The notes beneath the pieces are model-generated. The model was not told where the DNA came from. It worked only from the letters and a program-made list of their open reading frames with translations, and did no database searches. Below are positions 12,031 to 24,949 of a DNA stretch of 64,000 nt, piece after piece. Where the stretch lies: positions 17,924,659 to 17,988,658 of the forward strand of contig CM072811.1 in the NCBI GenBank assembly GCA_037013495.1, given 5' to 3'. Numbering within the stretch: position 1 is the stretch's first letter; each line of letters starts with the position of its first letter. Both the position numbers and the translations under genes were made by a program. The stretch comes from Hippophae tibetana (Eukaryota; Streptophyta; Magnoliopsida; Rosales; Elaeagnaceae).

Positions 12031-13901
12031 GAGAGGCAACCCATCATTATAATTAATTTTTCTTTTATGAAATTTTATTTAATTAGTTTCTTTTATGTTT
12101 GTTTATTTTATTTTAAACATTACTATAATTAACATTTTGAGATATGTTAGAATTTATAGTATTTTGTCTATGAGCATAATTATTTCAAGCTAATGTTTGT
12201 TGCACTTTGTTTTCCACATCAAATCATTAACACATCAAACATATCGGTAACTTTTCTATCTCTATTCTTGCAATTTACATTTCTTAAACATTTAGGAATA
12301 TTTAGATTCTATGTTTGGGGTGGTTATATAAAAGTTACACATTTTACACTTTTTTTATTCTTAGATAATTTAAATAATTTTCACATAATTTTATTTATTA
12401 CTTTTATTTGTAATTTATTTATTTAGTAATTTTTATTTTTTTAGAATAATTTTAAATTTTTCACAAAAATTGATCACATCTTAGAATTCAATTTAAATGA
12501 TGATTAAGTCTTTTTGCACTATTAGATTAATTACCAAAAACATATCAAGAAGTAATGCGATAATTAGTTAATTTTTGTCATGAATAATATTTCTTGATAA
12601 GGTGTAGAAATTATATTAAACCCAAAATCGGTGTTTTGAAATCAAATAGTAGAGACTACTCTTGTGAGAAATATTTTGAACCCATTATCCTTTATTCTGA
12701 GTAATAAATATTATTTTTTCTACTATAAACATTTTTCTTATTTCTTAAGCATTATTAGGTGATCTCTATAGGACTTAGCATTGAATGTCTTGATTTTTAG
12801 ATCTTAATGAAGTATTATATATTTATTTTTCATTTTCTTAGATTAAATGATTTAAGTAGAAATTGATAGTATATGTCTTTTTTTCTTTCATGCATGACTT
12901 CTATTAAAAAAGAGATATATCTAGGGTCCACTCACTTTACCATATAAAATGTACAATCTATACATGGGTCCACTCTAAAAATAGATTCTCTTATAAAAAA
13001 GAATATAAGAGAAAGAAAAAATATATAAAGAAAATGAGGAAAATAAATAGTACAATCTATATACTATGACCCAAAAAGCCTAAATAATTGTGAGAAATTG
13101 TTTAAAGCAAAAGAAAATATATGAAATAATTTCTTAAGAAGTTATTGCATTTTCCTACATTTTCTATATGGAATATTACTTGATTTTATTGAATGAATTT
13201 GATTGATGCACGAAAGTAAAGTACAATATTTTAAAAATACTTACATTTGATTCCTTTCATAAGATCAGCGTTAAAATAACACTTTGAGTCTTTCTTCTTT
13301 ATACATATGCGATCACATTAGTTTATTTCTATACATCAACTCTTAGGCATATAAATTAGTATTAGTGTTTGAAACAATATGATTTAGTGTTTTTGAGAGT
13401 ATTGACTTGTGAGGAATAGAGTCGAAGCGAATTCAGATTCTTGACAATGAGTTTGGGTCAAATTAAATTCATACATTTTTTATATGAAATATGAAAATTA
13501 TTTTCAACTAATTATTATAATAAATCATGAATGTTTAGGAAGTTGAAATAATCTATGCTTAAGATTTTAATTATGAAATTTAAAAGAGATTATAAGCATG
13601 AAATATTTTTTTATTTCATTTTTTTATTTTATTTTAGTCCTTTTATTTTATTTTAAATTTTAGTTAACTTCTTATTTTATTTTATTTTTCATTTTTTGTT
13701 AATGTTTGTGGGTATCATTACTGAAAACCCTAACGAGACTTAAACTCATCCACTAGGGCAACCTAGGGGTTTAACGACTTATTAGATATGCTAAATGCAA
13801 CTGTGTCAATCCACATAAGTGATTTAGTTTAGTTTAATTTTTATTTTTTTAGTTTTAACCGCTTCTCTTGTTAAGAGACTAGTAAGAAGCTAGTTCAGAG
13901 T
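12031..13901. other. Putative 3' internal region of the Athila-like element
   Basis: AT-rich, with no env-like or other coding frame I can support. It lies between the integrase relic and the downstream LTR-like copy, where Athila elements carry a long non-coding or env-derived segment. There is nothing else to report. Confidence 0.35.
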
Positions 13902-16415
13902 TGTAATAAGTGCTTAAAAATCACTAAATATACCATGTTTTAATTTAATTTAATTAATAAAATGGATTTTTATTTGCTTTATTCTATTATATTTTAGACA
14001 AATCTATTTTTTTTTCAGATTAATGGGTATATTGTAATGTTTTTAAGATATTTTAATATATAAATATTAAACTAAAGAAAAATACTTGAAGCATGTTTAT
14101 CACACTTTTTGGAACTTTAATGAATATAATTTATTTGATATTATCAAAAGAGAAGATAAGGGATCATGGAAAATAAAGAAAAATAAATAAATGCATGCCG
14201 CGTCACATAAAGGTTTTAACTAGTCAAAAATCTTGTTACGATCCGATCGCGTCGCGACCAAAATACAAGTTTTTCTCACATTATTTCCTATAAATAGGAC
14301 CCCTTATATACCTAAAAAATAAGTTTCAAAGTTGCATTTTGATAAACTTTCTCTCCTTCTTTCTAAAGATTTTTATATTTTTAGCTTTTATAATTTATTT
14401 AGTTCTTCCCTTAATTTGGAGGAAGAATATGTTTATGTTTTAGTAGTGGCTAGTTTTGCATTCAACAAGTTCTGGAGTACAATTACTATAGGAGCTTTTC
14501 CTATCGTAGAATAAACTCTTCAAAGTTTTGTAAGGATATTGTTAAGGTATTAATTATATTTCTTTTGTAGTCCATATATTTTGTGTTGCTACTTATGTGT
14601 CATTTTTGACTTGTATGTGATCAATTATAACATGTTTGGTTAATGGTGAATATGATATAATAATAATGTTGTTATGCTTGCAAAATATTGAATAGGTAAA
14701 ACATTTTCTTAAAATAAATTGATATTATATTTATTCAATATTTTATAAAGAATTTTATTCGAAGAAGTACATTACTCTTAATAACAAACTTAATATAATA
14801 GTTAAAATTAAGATTTAATTACATGGACTTTATTTGGAGTAATAATCTTTATTTTAGATTTAATTATTTGGATATTTAGAACAAAGTTTTATTACAAAGG
14901 TTTCTAACAAAGAATTATTATTTGAAAATATATTGAAAACATATTTTCTTAAATAGTTTTAAAACCTAAAATTTATTTTTTGAGATAATTAAATTCTTAA
15001 TTTTAAAAACCTTTAATAAAGTCTAATTAATTGACTCGGTCTAAAGTTGAGATTAGAATATTTGTTATTTTATTAGAAATAAAACTGAAATTTAATACTT
15101 AATTAATTAATAAGCATCGTCTAAGGATATTAGGTAATTAATATTAGACAAAAGAATTTTGACCCCACCTAAGAACATTTTCATACCAAAAAGAGAAAAT
15201 TAATAAATATCAATTTATATCTTTAATAACCTATATAGTATGAGCAAACATAATTACTGAATTATTCTATCCATTATTTATGAATGTATTAAAATTCATG
15301 AGTATTTGTTAAATCCATGTTTATCTTTATCTTTATGCATTAGATTAGTTTTTTTTTCAAAAACTAAATTATTATGACAGAATGTTTAGTTTTAATTTTG
15401 TTTTTAAAATTTGAATAATATTAAAAAACCACACAATATTACTTCCTTGAATCGACCTTGGTAGTACACTTATTATTTCTATAAATGATTCTTACACTTA
15501 CGAGAATTAATAAAATTTAAAATGGATAAGTATTTACAAAATCGATTTTATCCCCGACTTCATTAATCAAGAATATTCTATCTGTTTCTTAACTAAGGTG
15601 ATAAATTCATGACGTGAATTTTTGGGGGAAAGCATTCTATCTCATGTATGACATGTATATCTAGTTTTTAATTTATTATTGAGATGATAAAACTCTCGCA
15701 AGTGCACGAATCATTTTATAGAAAATGATAACTATACTCATAAGGTTGATTTAAGGAAGAAATATATGTAATTTTTAATTTATTATTCAAACTTTTAAAA
15801 ATGAAATTAAATCCTAAATATCCTGTCACGATATTTGATTTTGAGTTTCTTAATCTAATAACAAAAAATAAACATAGTTGTGATTTAATAAACAATTATA
15901 TAATTTTTTATCATTCATAATAGTAGAGTATTTATAGATATAATAAATAAGTTAATTATACTTACTCATATTATTTAGGTTATTAATGATATAAATTGAT
16001 ATTTATTGATTCTCTTTTTTTTTTATATGAATACCATCTTTGGTGAGGTTAGATATGTTTTGTTAGTTAAACAAATCAATTAACATCGATGGATGAGGTC
16101 GATAATTAATTTGGTCAATTAAATTTATTCATTTTTCTAATATAGTGAAAATGAATCATTTAAATACCACCGTTGGTGGGGTTAGAAATTTTAAAATTTA
16201 TCAAGATATCCAAATTAAACCTAAGAATTTAATTATCTAAGTATCAACTTTCAACTTTTAAATCCATTAAATAAAATATGTTGTCAATATATTTTTGAAT
16301 AATAGTTCTTATAAATAGAGTTTCACTTTAACTATCGAGTAATTGTACTAACAAATAAAAGAGTAATACTATAAATCAAACCAGATAATTAAACATTAAA
16401 ATCTAATTTTTAGAT
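13902..16415 (+). mobile_element. Athila-like Ty3/gypsy LTR, copy 2
   Basis: It begins TGTAATAAGTGCTTAAAAAT, with the TG expected at an LTR start. It carries CTATAAATAGGACCCC at about 14290 and then parallels 1-2281 to about 16360. The first 120 bp match the inverted LTR at 17395-17520, which independently supports this boundary. The 3' end is less sure; the last shared words with the 6334 fragment end near 16415. At about 2.5 kb it is long for an LTR, so part may be internal sequence. Confidence 0.55.
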
Positions 16416-16419
16416 TTAA

Positions 16420-17520
16420 GTTTGGAATGAAAAATGATATATGTCTCTCTAACATCCTTAATATAAAATCTTGAATAAAAACAAAATTAATTTATTTTAT
16501 ATAAATATTTTACCTATTTAATATTTTGCAAGAATAAAACCATTATTATTATATCATATTTACAAATAGTCAGTCATGTTAAATTTAATCACAGAAATAT
16601 TAAACATAACATATAAGAATAAAACATAAAAAATAAATGTAAAGAATTCATTCTAAAATTATATCTCAAAAGAATCCTTACAAAACTTTGATGTTAATTC
16701 TGTTGCTGGAAAACCTCCAAACAAATCTACATTTCTGTTTATTGAATAAAAAAGTATAAATCTATAAAAGCATAGCTAGTTCTTCATAAAAAGAGAAGAA
16801 CTTTAAAACTAAAAACTAAGAAAACTTTCTAGAGAGAGAAAGAGTTGAGAAAATTGTGTTTTTTTACAATAGGGGAGAGGGTCCTTTTATAGGTGAGGAA
16901 AATGCCAAAAAAGGTGGGAAAATATTTCAAAAATTGATTTTGGACAAGTTTGGACATGTTGGGACGCATGTGAGGGGCGATATTTACAGCAGACGGGCGA
17001 TTGGCATATAGTGGCATTCGTGAGATAGGTGTATGCGTGTGCTAGTGTGCACAAGACACGGGGCTATGTGTGCTAATCATGTGCTCGTTGCGTGCAAGTG
17101 TGTGTTGGGCATATGCTACTATGTGTACTGGCTACGCAAGCGTGGGCATATGTTGGGCGTGTGCCAACTTCATGCGGGCGTGTACTAGTTGTGGGTGCGC
17201 ATGGGACTTTAGCGTGAATGGGCAACTACGGATGGAATTTTGACATTTTGACATTTTGACATTTTTTGACATTTTGACCTTTTTTGACATTTTTGACCAT
17301 TTTGACCCATTTCGGCGTTTGTGATGTATTGCCTCCAATATTTTTCTTTGAGTCTTTAAGTTATTTTTTAATGAAAATACCTAAAAAACAATAAAAATAC
17401 ATGTGATTCCAAAAAGACAAATTTATATAAAAATATGATAAAATCATACAAATATAAATCTATTTAGTCAATTAAATTACATTAAATCATGGTAATTTTA
17501 GTGATTTTTAAGCACTCATT
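16420..17520 (-). mobile_element. Inverted LTR of the same Athila-like family
   Basis: Read on the minus strand, it starts TAATGAGTGCTTAAAAATCA at 17515, like 13903 on +. It carries CCTATAAAAGGACCCTC at about 16880 (the TATA region) and AAAGTTTTGTAAGGAT at about 16690, then runs to about 16440 alongside 14530-14760. It lies head to head with copy 2 of the direct repeat. Both outer flanks are other repeats, so whether it is a solo LTR or a truncated element cannot be told. Confidence 0.6.
17236..17322 (-). repeat. TGACATTTT short tandem repeat
   Basis: About eight imperfect copies of TTTTGACAT, with spacing varied by extra Ts. It lies inside the inverted LTR and accounts for the low-complexity frame on the minus strand at 17132-17338. 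Confidence 0.8.
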
Positions 17521-18115
17521 AGTGATCAACTCTCACTTCGATGTCAGTGCATTCTATCTAGTTCATAACCGAGGTGATTAACTTGTGACATAAAGTTTTT
17601 AGGGGAGAATGTTCTATCTGGTTTATGACCAATGTGATTAACTCTCACTTTGGTGTGAGAGCATTCTATCTAGTTCTTAACCGAGGTGATCAACTTGTGA
17701 CATAATATTTTTAGAGGAGAGCCTCCTACATAGTCTATGATAGAGGTGATCAACTTTCACTTCAATGTCAGAGTGGTCTACCCAGTTCCTAACCAAGGTG
17801 ATCAACTCGTGACATGAATTTTTTTGGAAGAGAGCATTCAACTTGGTCTATGATCGAGGTGATCATCTCTCACTTTGGTGTCAGCGCGATCTACCTAGTT
17901 CCTAACCCAGGTAATCAACTTATGACATGAATTTTTTTTAGGGGAGAGCGTTCTACCTAGTCTATGGCCGAGGTGATCAACTTTCACTTTGGTGTCAAAG
18001 CGATCTACCTGGTTCCTAACCCAAGTGATCAACTTATGACATAAATGTTTTTTAGGAGAGAGCATTCTACCTGGTATATGACCAAGGTGACCAACCCTCA
18101 CTTCGGTGCCACTTC
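17521..18115 (-). repeat. 113-bp tandem repeat array, about 5 copies
   Basis: GACAT(A/G)AA recurs near 17586, 17699, 17812, 17924 and 18037, a 112-113 bp period. The half-units contain TTCTACCTGGTTCCTAACC and GGTGATCAACT(C/T)(A/G)TGAC. The units match those at 7015-7465, in both places downstream of a Tat integrase. Tandem repeats in the 3' untranslated region are known for Tat/Ogre-type elements. Confidence 0.85.
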
Positions 18116-18172
18116 TTGAAAGATATTACTTCATATATACAGAGATGCTACATGAAAATAGTAAATGGTATA

Positions 18173-19180
18173 TCAAAAGTAGTATGCTTTTAAGTGTCGG
18201 GCATTCCAACTTATACCATTCATAGCTCCTTCAATGCTTCTCAATAAGTAGGCCCCTTTTTTTCCTTTCAAATATCTGATAAGGGCTTTCTCAATTAGCA
18301 CCCAACTTGTCGACCATCCATTCATTCTTGTTAGGGAAAACCCTTTTGAGGACCCAATCACCAATGGTGAAATCTTTGAAATAAATAACCTTGAGGCCTC
18401 ATCCATTTTTCCTCTATAGGAGTTAGTTCAATTGTTATACCTTCTACATTTTGCTCCTCTGTTAGGGTTGATCTCACAGTGTGAAATGTGATCTCAATTG
18501 GAATCATAGCCTCTATCCCATATACCAATGAGAAAGGTGTCTCGTTAGTACTTCTCCCGTAGCTTGTTCAAACAGTCCATAATGCCCCAAGCAGCTCCTC
18601 AACCCATCTTTATTTTACACTCTCCAACCTTTTCTTTAGTAGGTTTATAATTAACTTATTAGAAGACTCTATCTAGCCATTGGCTTAGGGATAATATGGC
18701 ATTGAGTGACACATCTTGATGTTGTATTTGGAGGTGAAGTCCTTGATGTTATAACCCATAAATTGTCTTAAATTATCAGTGATGAGTTCCTTGGATAGGA
18801 AAAAGTGAAAAATTATAAATTTTTAAATAAATCAAATCATTTCCTCTTCCCATATTCTTCCCAGAGGTTCTACCTTAATCCATTTAGAAAAGTAATCGAT
18901 GGTAACTAACAAAAACTTCTTTTGGCCTCTAGCTTGGGGTAGAGGTCTTACTATATCGAGTCCTTATTTATATAAGCGCTAGGGACTATCTATCCCCATC
19001 ATGGTTAATGGAGGTGTGTATGAAAATAAGGCAAACCTTTGATACTTATCACACTCTTGGGCGTACTTTGTGCATTCTACTAGCATTATGGGCCAATAGT
19101 ATCTCTGCCTTACAATCTGTTGGGATAGTCTTCTTCCACTTGAATGAGAACCAGACTCTTCTTCATGGGCTTTAAACATT
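18173..19180 (-). pseudogene. Tat gypsy integrase relic
   Basis: The HHCC-type zinc region is at 19180-18990: HEEESGSHSSGRRLSQQIVR, RQRYYWPIM and CTKYAQECDKYQRFA. A core with TIDYFSKWIKVEPL lies near 18900, and GRSTNETPFSLVYGIEAMIP near 18550. A C-terminal segment ends about 18180. Stops and shifts separate the pieces. The catalytic triad is not all readable because the middle of the core is degraded. Confidence 0.7.
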
Positions 19181-19458
19181 ACTCTGTCGTATCATTCTCA
19201 GGCTATGCACAAGAGTCTGAGTCCAAGTGCTATCCTTCTATATTACTTATTACCCTCAATCAGATATTATTCTGCCTTGGCCTTGATTTCCCTTACGAGT
19301 TTGAGATCCTGGGGTAGGTCTCCCCACTTTAGGAATTCAAAGATCAGGGTGAACCATTGGTTGGTAAGGGCCTCTACACTCTTGACTACTTTCTTTTCCT
19401 TCTCAAAACTTGCTTCTACTAGGATCATTACTAACACTACCCAAGTGCGGTTGACCTT

Positions 19459-21430
19459 TCATATGAAGGCTAGTGTAACCAAAGCGTCAACATGACCATT
19501 CTCTTTCTTGGCAATTTTCTTAATCTCAAGGTTAGAAAATTTTGAGCATTCCTTCTTTAACCTCTCCAAATATTTCTCCATCTTTCTATCCTTAGCTTCA
19601 AATGTCCCCAAGTACTGGTTGACAACCAATCGCGAGTCACTATGCATGGTGATTTTATCTACTTTGAGCTTCTTTTTTGTCATGGCCTCGAATATAGCCA
19701 TCTCATACTCTTCAACATTATTAATTTCCTAAAAATCCAAATTGATGCATACTCGAAATAGTTGCCATCATGATCATCTATGACCACCCCTGGCCCAACA
19801 CCATTGAAGTTGTGCGCATTGTCATTGAATACTTTCCAGGTTAGCGTATCTTTTTTATCCATGCCGCATACATATTCTTGTGCCTTATCATTGATGACCT
19901 AAGTTGTCTCACTGAACTCAACTACAAACTCGGCCACTACTTGCCCCTTAATGGTGGTTCTAGCCATGTATTTGATATCATACTCTGAAAAATCTATGGT
20001 GATTTGTGCCAATCTCCCAATGAAATTTTTCCTCGTTAGTATGCTTTTAAGTGGTTGAGAGGTGAGTACTATCATTGTGTGTGAGCCAAAATAATGTCTG
20101 AGTTTCTGTGCACTAACATTAAAGGTAAAGGCTAACTTTTCTATTGTTGGGTACCTACTTTGGGAGTCTATTATTATTTGAATGATGTGGTAGATGAGGT
20201 GTTGGACCTTGTTTCTTTTGGCTAGGAGCAAGGCATTGCAATTTTGGAGGGCCATGTCCAAATACAGGTAAAGTGTTTCTCCTGGGAAAGAGTTAACCAG
20301 GATAGGAGGTCTACTCTAATATTGTTTGATTTCTTCATAGGCTCTATCACAGTTCTCATCCCAAAAAACTGATGTGTTCTTCCTCAGCATCTTGAAGAAT
20401 GGTAGACACTTTTCTATACATTTGGAGATGAATCTGTTCAGTGCTATAATATTTCCATTCCACTATTGAATCCCTTTCAAATTGGTAGGAGGCTTCATGC
20501 CCACTAAAGGTTGTATCTTGTTAGGGTTGGCGTTAATCCCTCAAGCAGATGTAAGGTCTCCTAAGAATTTTCCTGAAGCAACACCAAAAACACATTTCTT
20601 AGGATTAATTCTCATACCATACCTTCGGATTACAAAAATATCTCCTCCAAGTCTTAGACGTGGTTTGTTGGTTGTTTTGACTTTACTACCATATCATCCA
20701 CGCATGCCTCTAAGTTTTTTCATACCTGATCCAAAAACATTTTGTTAATGTGGCGTTGATATGTGGCCCTTGCATTCTTTAATCCAAATGGTATTCTAGT
20801 ATAGTATAAGGTCTCTTCTTTGATGATGAAGGATGTTTTATACTCATCTTCTAGGTGCATTCTGATCTAATAGTAACTAGAATATGCGTCCAAGAAACTC
20901 ATTAATTCAAAATTAGCGGTGACATCAACTAGCTTATCGATACAGGGGAGGGAAAACAATCTTTGGAACATGCCTCGTTTAAGTTTGTAAAGGCCACACA
21001 CATACGAGGTGACCCGCACACCTTTTTCACCAACACCACATTTGAAAACCAAGTAGGGTTGTTCACCTCCCTTATAATCTCTTTCTCCCTAAAGGTGTTG
21101 ACTTAGCTTTTTTATCACCTTATTATTTTCCCTAGGGAACTTCCTCTTTCTTTGTTGGATAAGTCTAACTTTTAGATCAACATTTAACCTGTGGGTTATG
21201 ATCTCCGAGCCGATCGTAGGCATATTTGTAGAAGATCATGCAAAGACATTGGAGTTTGCTTGTAGGAATTTAGATATTGACTCTTCCATCTTAGTTATTA
21301 AATTTTCACTCATCTTTAAAATGTGACCTTTCCTTTTGTCTCTCATTGGTAGATCTCATACTTCATTTGAATTGATAACTATGCTAGGAATTTACCTCTT
21401 ACCCTTCTCTGATAGGTCCCCTACTATGGT
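19459..21430 (-). pseudogene. Tat gypsy reverse transcriptase and RNase H relic
   Basis: The RT palm is seen at 20960-20870 (LPCIDKLVDVTANFELMSFL, DAYSSYY). The active-site box lies near 20700 as CVDDMVVKSK in place of YVDD. The connection/RNase H part follows at 20261-19899 (SRYPTIEKLAFTFNVSAQKL) and continues to 19459 with HSDSRLVVNQYLGTFEAKD, the additional plant-type RNase H. The chain is broken by several stops and shifts, but the order is that of a Tat pol polyprotein. Confidence 0.75.
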
Positions 21431-22915
21431 TACTACTTGGGAGTGACCTCCTTCATGGTGGCATTGTAGCAAATCCTAGCCTTTTCCTGATTTCTTCTTA
21501 TTTCCTCCATATCTTCCTCAGTGCGGAATTTTATGACTTGGTGAAAGGTGGATGGGACTTCTTTCATTTTGTGTATCCATGGCCTACCCATAATGGCATT
21601 ATAGTGAGCTAGGACATCAATTACCATGAAATTGGTCATTATTATTGATTCTTTGTCATGATAGGTAGGACGATGGTGCCAATCACATAGGTGGTGCTAC
21701 TGTTGAATCCTACTAGGGTCATCTCCCTCTTTATGATGTCAACCTCTTTTACACTAAAGGATCTCGAAATAGACAAAAAACGAAGATCCATTGAGTTTTC
21801 AGTGTTAACCATGATCTGAAAAACATTGTAAGACTCTATCCTTAAAGTGATTACCAGGGGTTCTTTATGAGGAGAAGAGGTCTCGTCCTTTTTCAAGAAG
21901 GTGATCTCCAGATAGGGCCTTGTTGTTTCCAGATTGTATACATGAGAGGAGCCTCGTAAGTCTCTTGCATACCTCTTGTGTGAGTTACTACTGGTCCCAC
22001 TAATCCCAGGCCCTATTTTATGGTATGGATGGTTCTGATGATGGGCTCATAGTAGAGGTCTCTCTTGCTACTTGATGGAGCATGTGGCTTTGACTTTTCA
22101 CATCCAAATTGTCAGCTTCTTTCACCATTATTGATCCCTACAAGGTCTTTTAAATATTCTCTAGAAAACAACTCATCTATCTCTTTCTTAAGGTGTCTGT
22201 AATCTCTCGTATTATAACTCACATCCTTGTTAAAGGCACACCATTTAGATGAGTCCCTTATTGGAGCCCTCATTTTTATGGCCCATTTGACATTCGACTC
22301 CTCCTTTATTCTTAAAATGCTTGTTTTTGTTGATCCTATTATCTTAATTGGCCCTATTAGGGCTCATCTTTCTTTTTCTTTCTCCAATTCAAATTTTTCA
22401 ACTGCCTAGCTGCCCTTAACCAGATCCAACTCTCTTTCAAGATTGACAAACTTCCTTTCCTCTCCATATGATTCATCCAAAGTTTGAGGGACCGTCTTGG
22501 TTAGTTCTAAGAAAACGTCAAAATATCTCAAGAGACCCCATCTAAAGGCTACTATCATAATAAAGCTAGGGCAATTAAAGATCTCTAGATTTTCTTCTCT
22601 TAATGTTTTTTGTATTCCTCAGTAGACTTAATTCTTCTCTAAACGATTGAGAAGAGGTGGTGCGATTCCTTCCTCAGTGGTTTATTACAATCATAATTGG
22701 TGATAAACATCTTGGAAAACTATGAGAAGAAGGTGATGGTACAAGGCGCCAGGTTATTGAACCACTTCTGGGTGCCGTCATAGAGGGTGGCAGTGAATTG
22801 TTTACACATTATGGCATTTAATTTATCATGTGTGAGGTTCACAGGGGCCATGAATGTCTTGAAGTGTTACACATAAGTAATTAGGTCTTTAGTCCTTTGA
22901 TATTCTAGAGATAGA
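21431..22915 (-). pseudogene. Tat gypsy protease and gag relics
   Basis: 21896-21642 reads LVITLRIESYNVFQIMVNTE and LVGFNSSTTYVIGTIVLPIM, the retropepsin-like segment; the DNGSS active site is degraded to NTENS. 21639-21433 matches the link to RT (YNAIMGRPWIHKMK). Near 22830-22650 are gag words (GTQKWFNNLAP, NYDCNKPLRKESHHLFSIV). In between, 22000-22600 is degraded. No complete reading frame remains. Confidence 0.65.
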
Positions 22916-22959
22916 GAATGAAGAGGTGATGGGTAAAAATGAAAATGTTACTCAAATAT

Positions 22960-24700
22960 TTTGGAATAAAAATCAATATTTTGGGAATTATCTTATTGAT
23001 AATGAAAATGTAAGAACTTGATTGGTACATTATTTAATATACCTGGAAAAACAAAGGATGGAATTAAAGGAAGATTGGATTTAAAGAAACTAGGTATACG
23101 ACCTGAATTGGCACCAAGGGTGGGAAATGATAAGAATCAAATATACTTGCCATTAGGATTATATACATTGTCAACAAAAGAGAAGGATATGTTTCACAAA
23201 TTCTTGGAGAGTGTAAAATTTACTGATGGTTACTCATCCAACTTAAGAAATTTTGTGTCTATGATTGATAAGAAACTTTATGGATTGAAATCACATAACT
23301 GTCATATCTTAATGCAATAGTTATTGCCAGTTGTTGTTAAGTCAATTCTTCCAAAACATGTTTGATTATTAATAATTCATCTTTTTCATTCTTAAATACA
23401 ATATTCAAGAAATCTATATCAATTGACGAGTTAAATTCTTTACAGAAAGATGTTATGGGAAATTTGTGTCTACTTTAGAAATATTTGTTTTTTTGATATA
23501 ATGATTCAGTTGTGTGTTCATTTAGTTCAAGAAGTCCAATTATATGGTCCTACTTATTTAAGGTAGATGTATCCTTTTGAGAGATACACGCAAGTCCTTA
23601 AAGGATATATAAATAATAGAAATCATCCTAAAGGATGCATGATGGAGCATTACATTGTTGAAGAGGCTACTAGTTATGTTTTGAATACTTTAGTGGTTAC
23701 ACTGAAATTGGGAATCATACGCATAAGTTGTTCTTAGAATGTGACATGATCCAAGTAGGTAACTCTATGCTTGGTGGAATTAAGAAATTGTTTATTGATT
23801 GCACTCAATGGAAAAAAAGTAAACAAAATCATTTTCGTAAATTACAATGAGGTATAAGCATACATATAGTAAGTAATGATAATGCATATCTGGTTCACCC
23901 TTTTCATATAAAATAAAATTATTATTTATTTAACTATTAATGACATGTAATTGATATATCTTTCATAATATCACATAATGCATTTAAACTTATTGAAGAC
24001 TGATCCTTGTTATAAAAAAAAAAGAGAAAAATGGTTGTATGATGAACATAAATGAGAGCTTATTAATTAGTTTCACAACCACGTAAGTGTCACATACAAG
24101 AATTCATTAGTACACCTAATTAATGTTTTAAAACTTTGTTTTAAACACATTTCATGTTTTTATATGCATAGATTCAAGTTGAACTCAACAAACCCAATCA
24201 TACAATAGCAAAATTTTTTGGAATGGCTTTAACATGGTCCAAATTTTGATGTCAAATCGTATTCTAGTTTCACAATTAATGGTTCTAGGTTTACAATATA
24301 AGTAATGGAAAAAGTATAAATAAACCAGAATACTTGCGTCAAGATGGTTGCACAATCTTGGCAATTTGCTAGTTCGAAAGTAGTAATCCTGTAGTTTCTG
24401 ATAAAACGTATTATGGTATAATTCAAGAAAATTGGGAACTCGATTATGAAGTCTTCCATGAAACAGTATTCTTGTGTGATTGGGTTTAAGACAATATAAA
24501 TGTTGGATATAAAATAGATAATTTTGGTTTTACCCTTGTAAACTTATCCAAGATAGGTCACACTGATGATCCTTTCAAGTTAGCACTTCATGCAAAACAA
24601 GTATTTTACATGAGAGATCAAATTGACACAAGATGGTCTGTTATGTTAATGCCTTCACAAAAAGAGTTCTACATTTGTGATGTTTTATAAAATTATGACA
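22960..24700 (+). pseudogene. TNP2-like CACTA transposase relic
   Basis: GTLFNIPGKTKDGIKGRLDL (about 23027-23090), ELAPRVGNDKNQIYLPLGLY and DGYSSNLRNFVSMIDKKLYG, then GLKSHNCHILMQ, follow the conserved tnp2/DUF4218 block (family: GTLLNIPGKTKDG, LKSHDCHVLMQQLLP). RWMYPFERYTQVLKGYINNR at about 23560 and EHYIVEEA continue it. At 24440-24700, EVFHETVFLCDWV, GFTLVNLSKIGHTDDPFKLA and AKQVFYMRDQIDTRWSVMLM match DUF4216. Stops occur throughout. The family moves CACTA elements by cut and paste; this copy cannot. Confidence 0.75.
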
Positions 24701-24949
24701 TACTTCATACGTTATCAAATATTAGTCATTTCTCAAGCAAATTGCCTAATATATGTGATGATCTAGTTGATGATGATGATTGTTCATCATGGATTCGAAG
24801 TGAATGTGAAGGAATTACATATATATATATATATCGACAACCTAGTTAAACACAATATATACTCTATATTATTCTAATAACTCTTGTTTATATGTTTGGA
24901 GTTAAAATTATGAATTAGGTTTTTTTTCATCATTGTTTGCATGTATTTC

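Larger units (their letters stand above)
17521..22920 (-). mobile_element. Tat-lineage Ty3/gypsy retrotransposon, decayed, larger copy
   Basis: Domains run in order on the minus strand: gag (about 22900-22640), protease (21900-21640), reverse transcriptase (about 21430-20470), RNase H and connection (about 20350-19460), integrase (19180-18180), then a 3' untranslated array of 113-bp repeats (18115-17521). Nearly all domains are readable, but each has stops or frameshifts. The gag end is cut at about 22920, where CACTA-type coding begins on the other strand. It is a relative of the fragment at 7015-9090. Confidence 0.75.

Noticed and set aside
17521-18115. CRISPR-like regular spacing
   Set aside because: The whole 113-bp unit repeats with no unique spacers, and the DNA is a plant genome.
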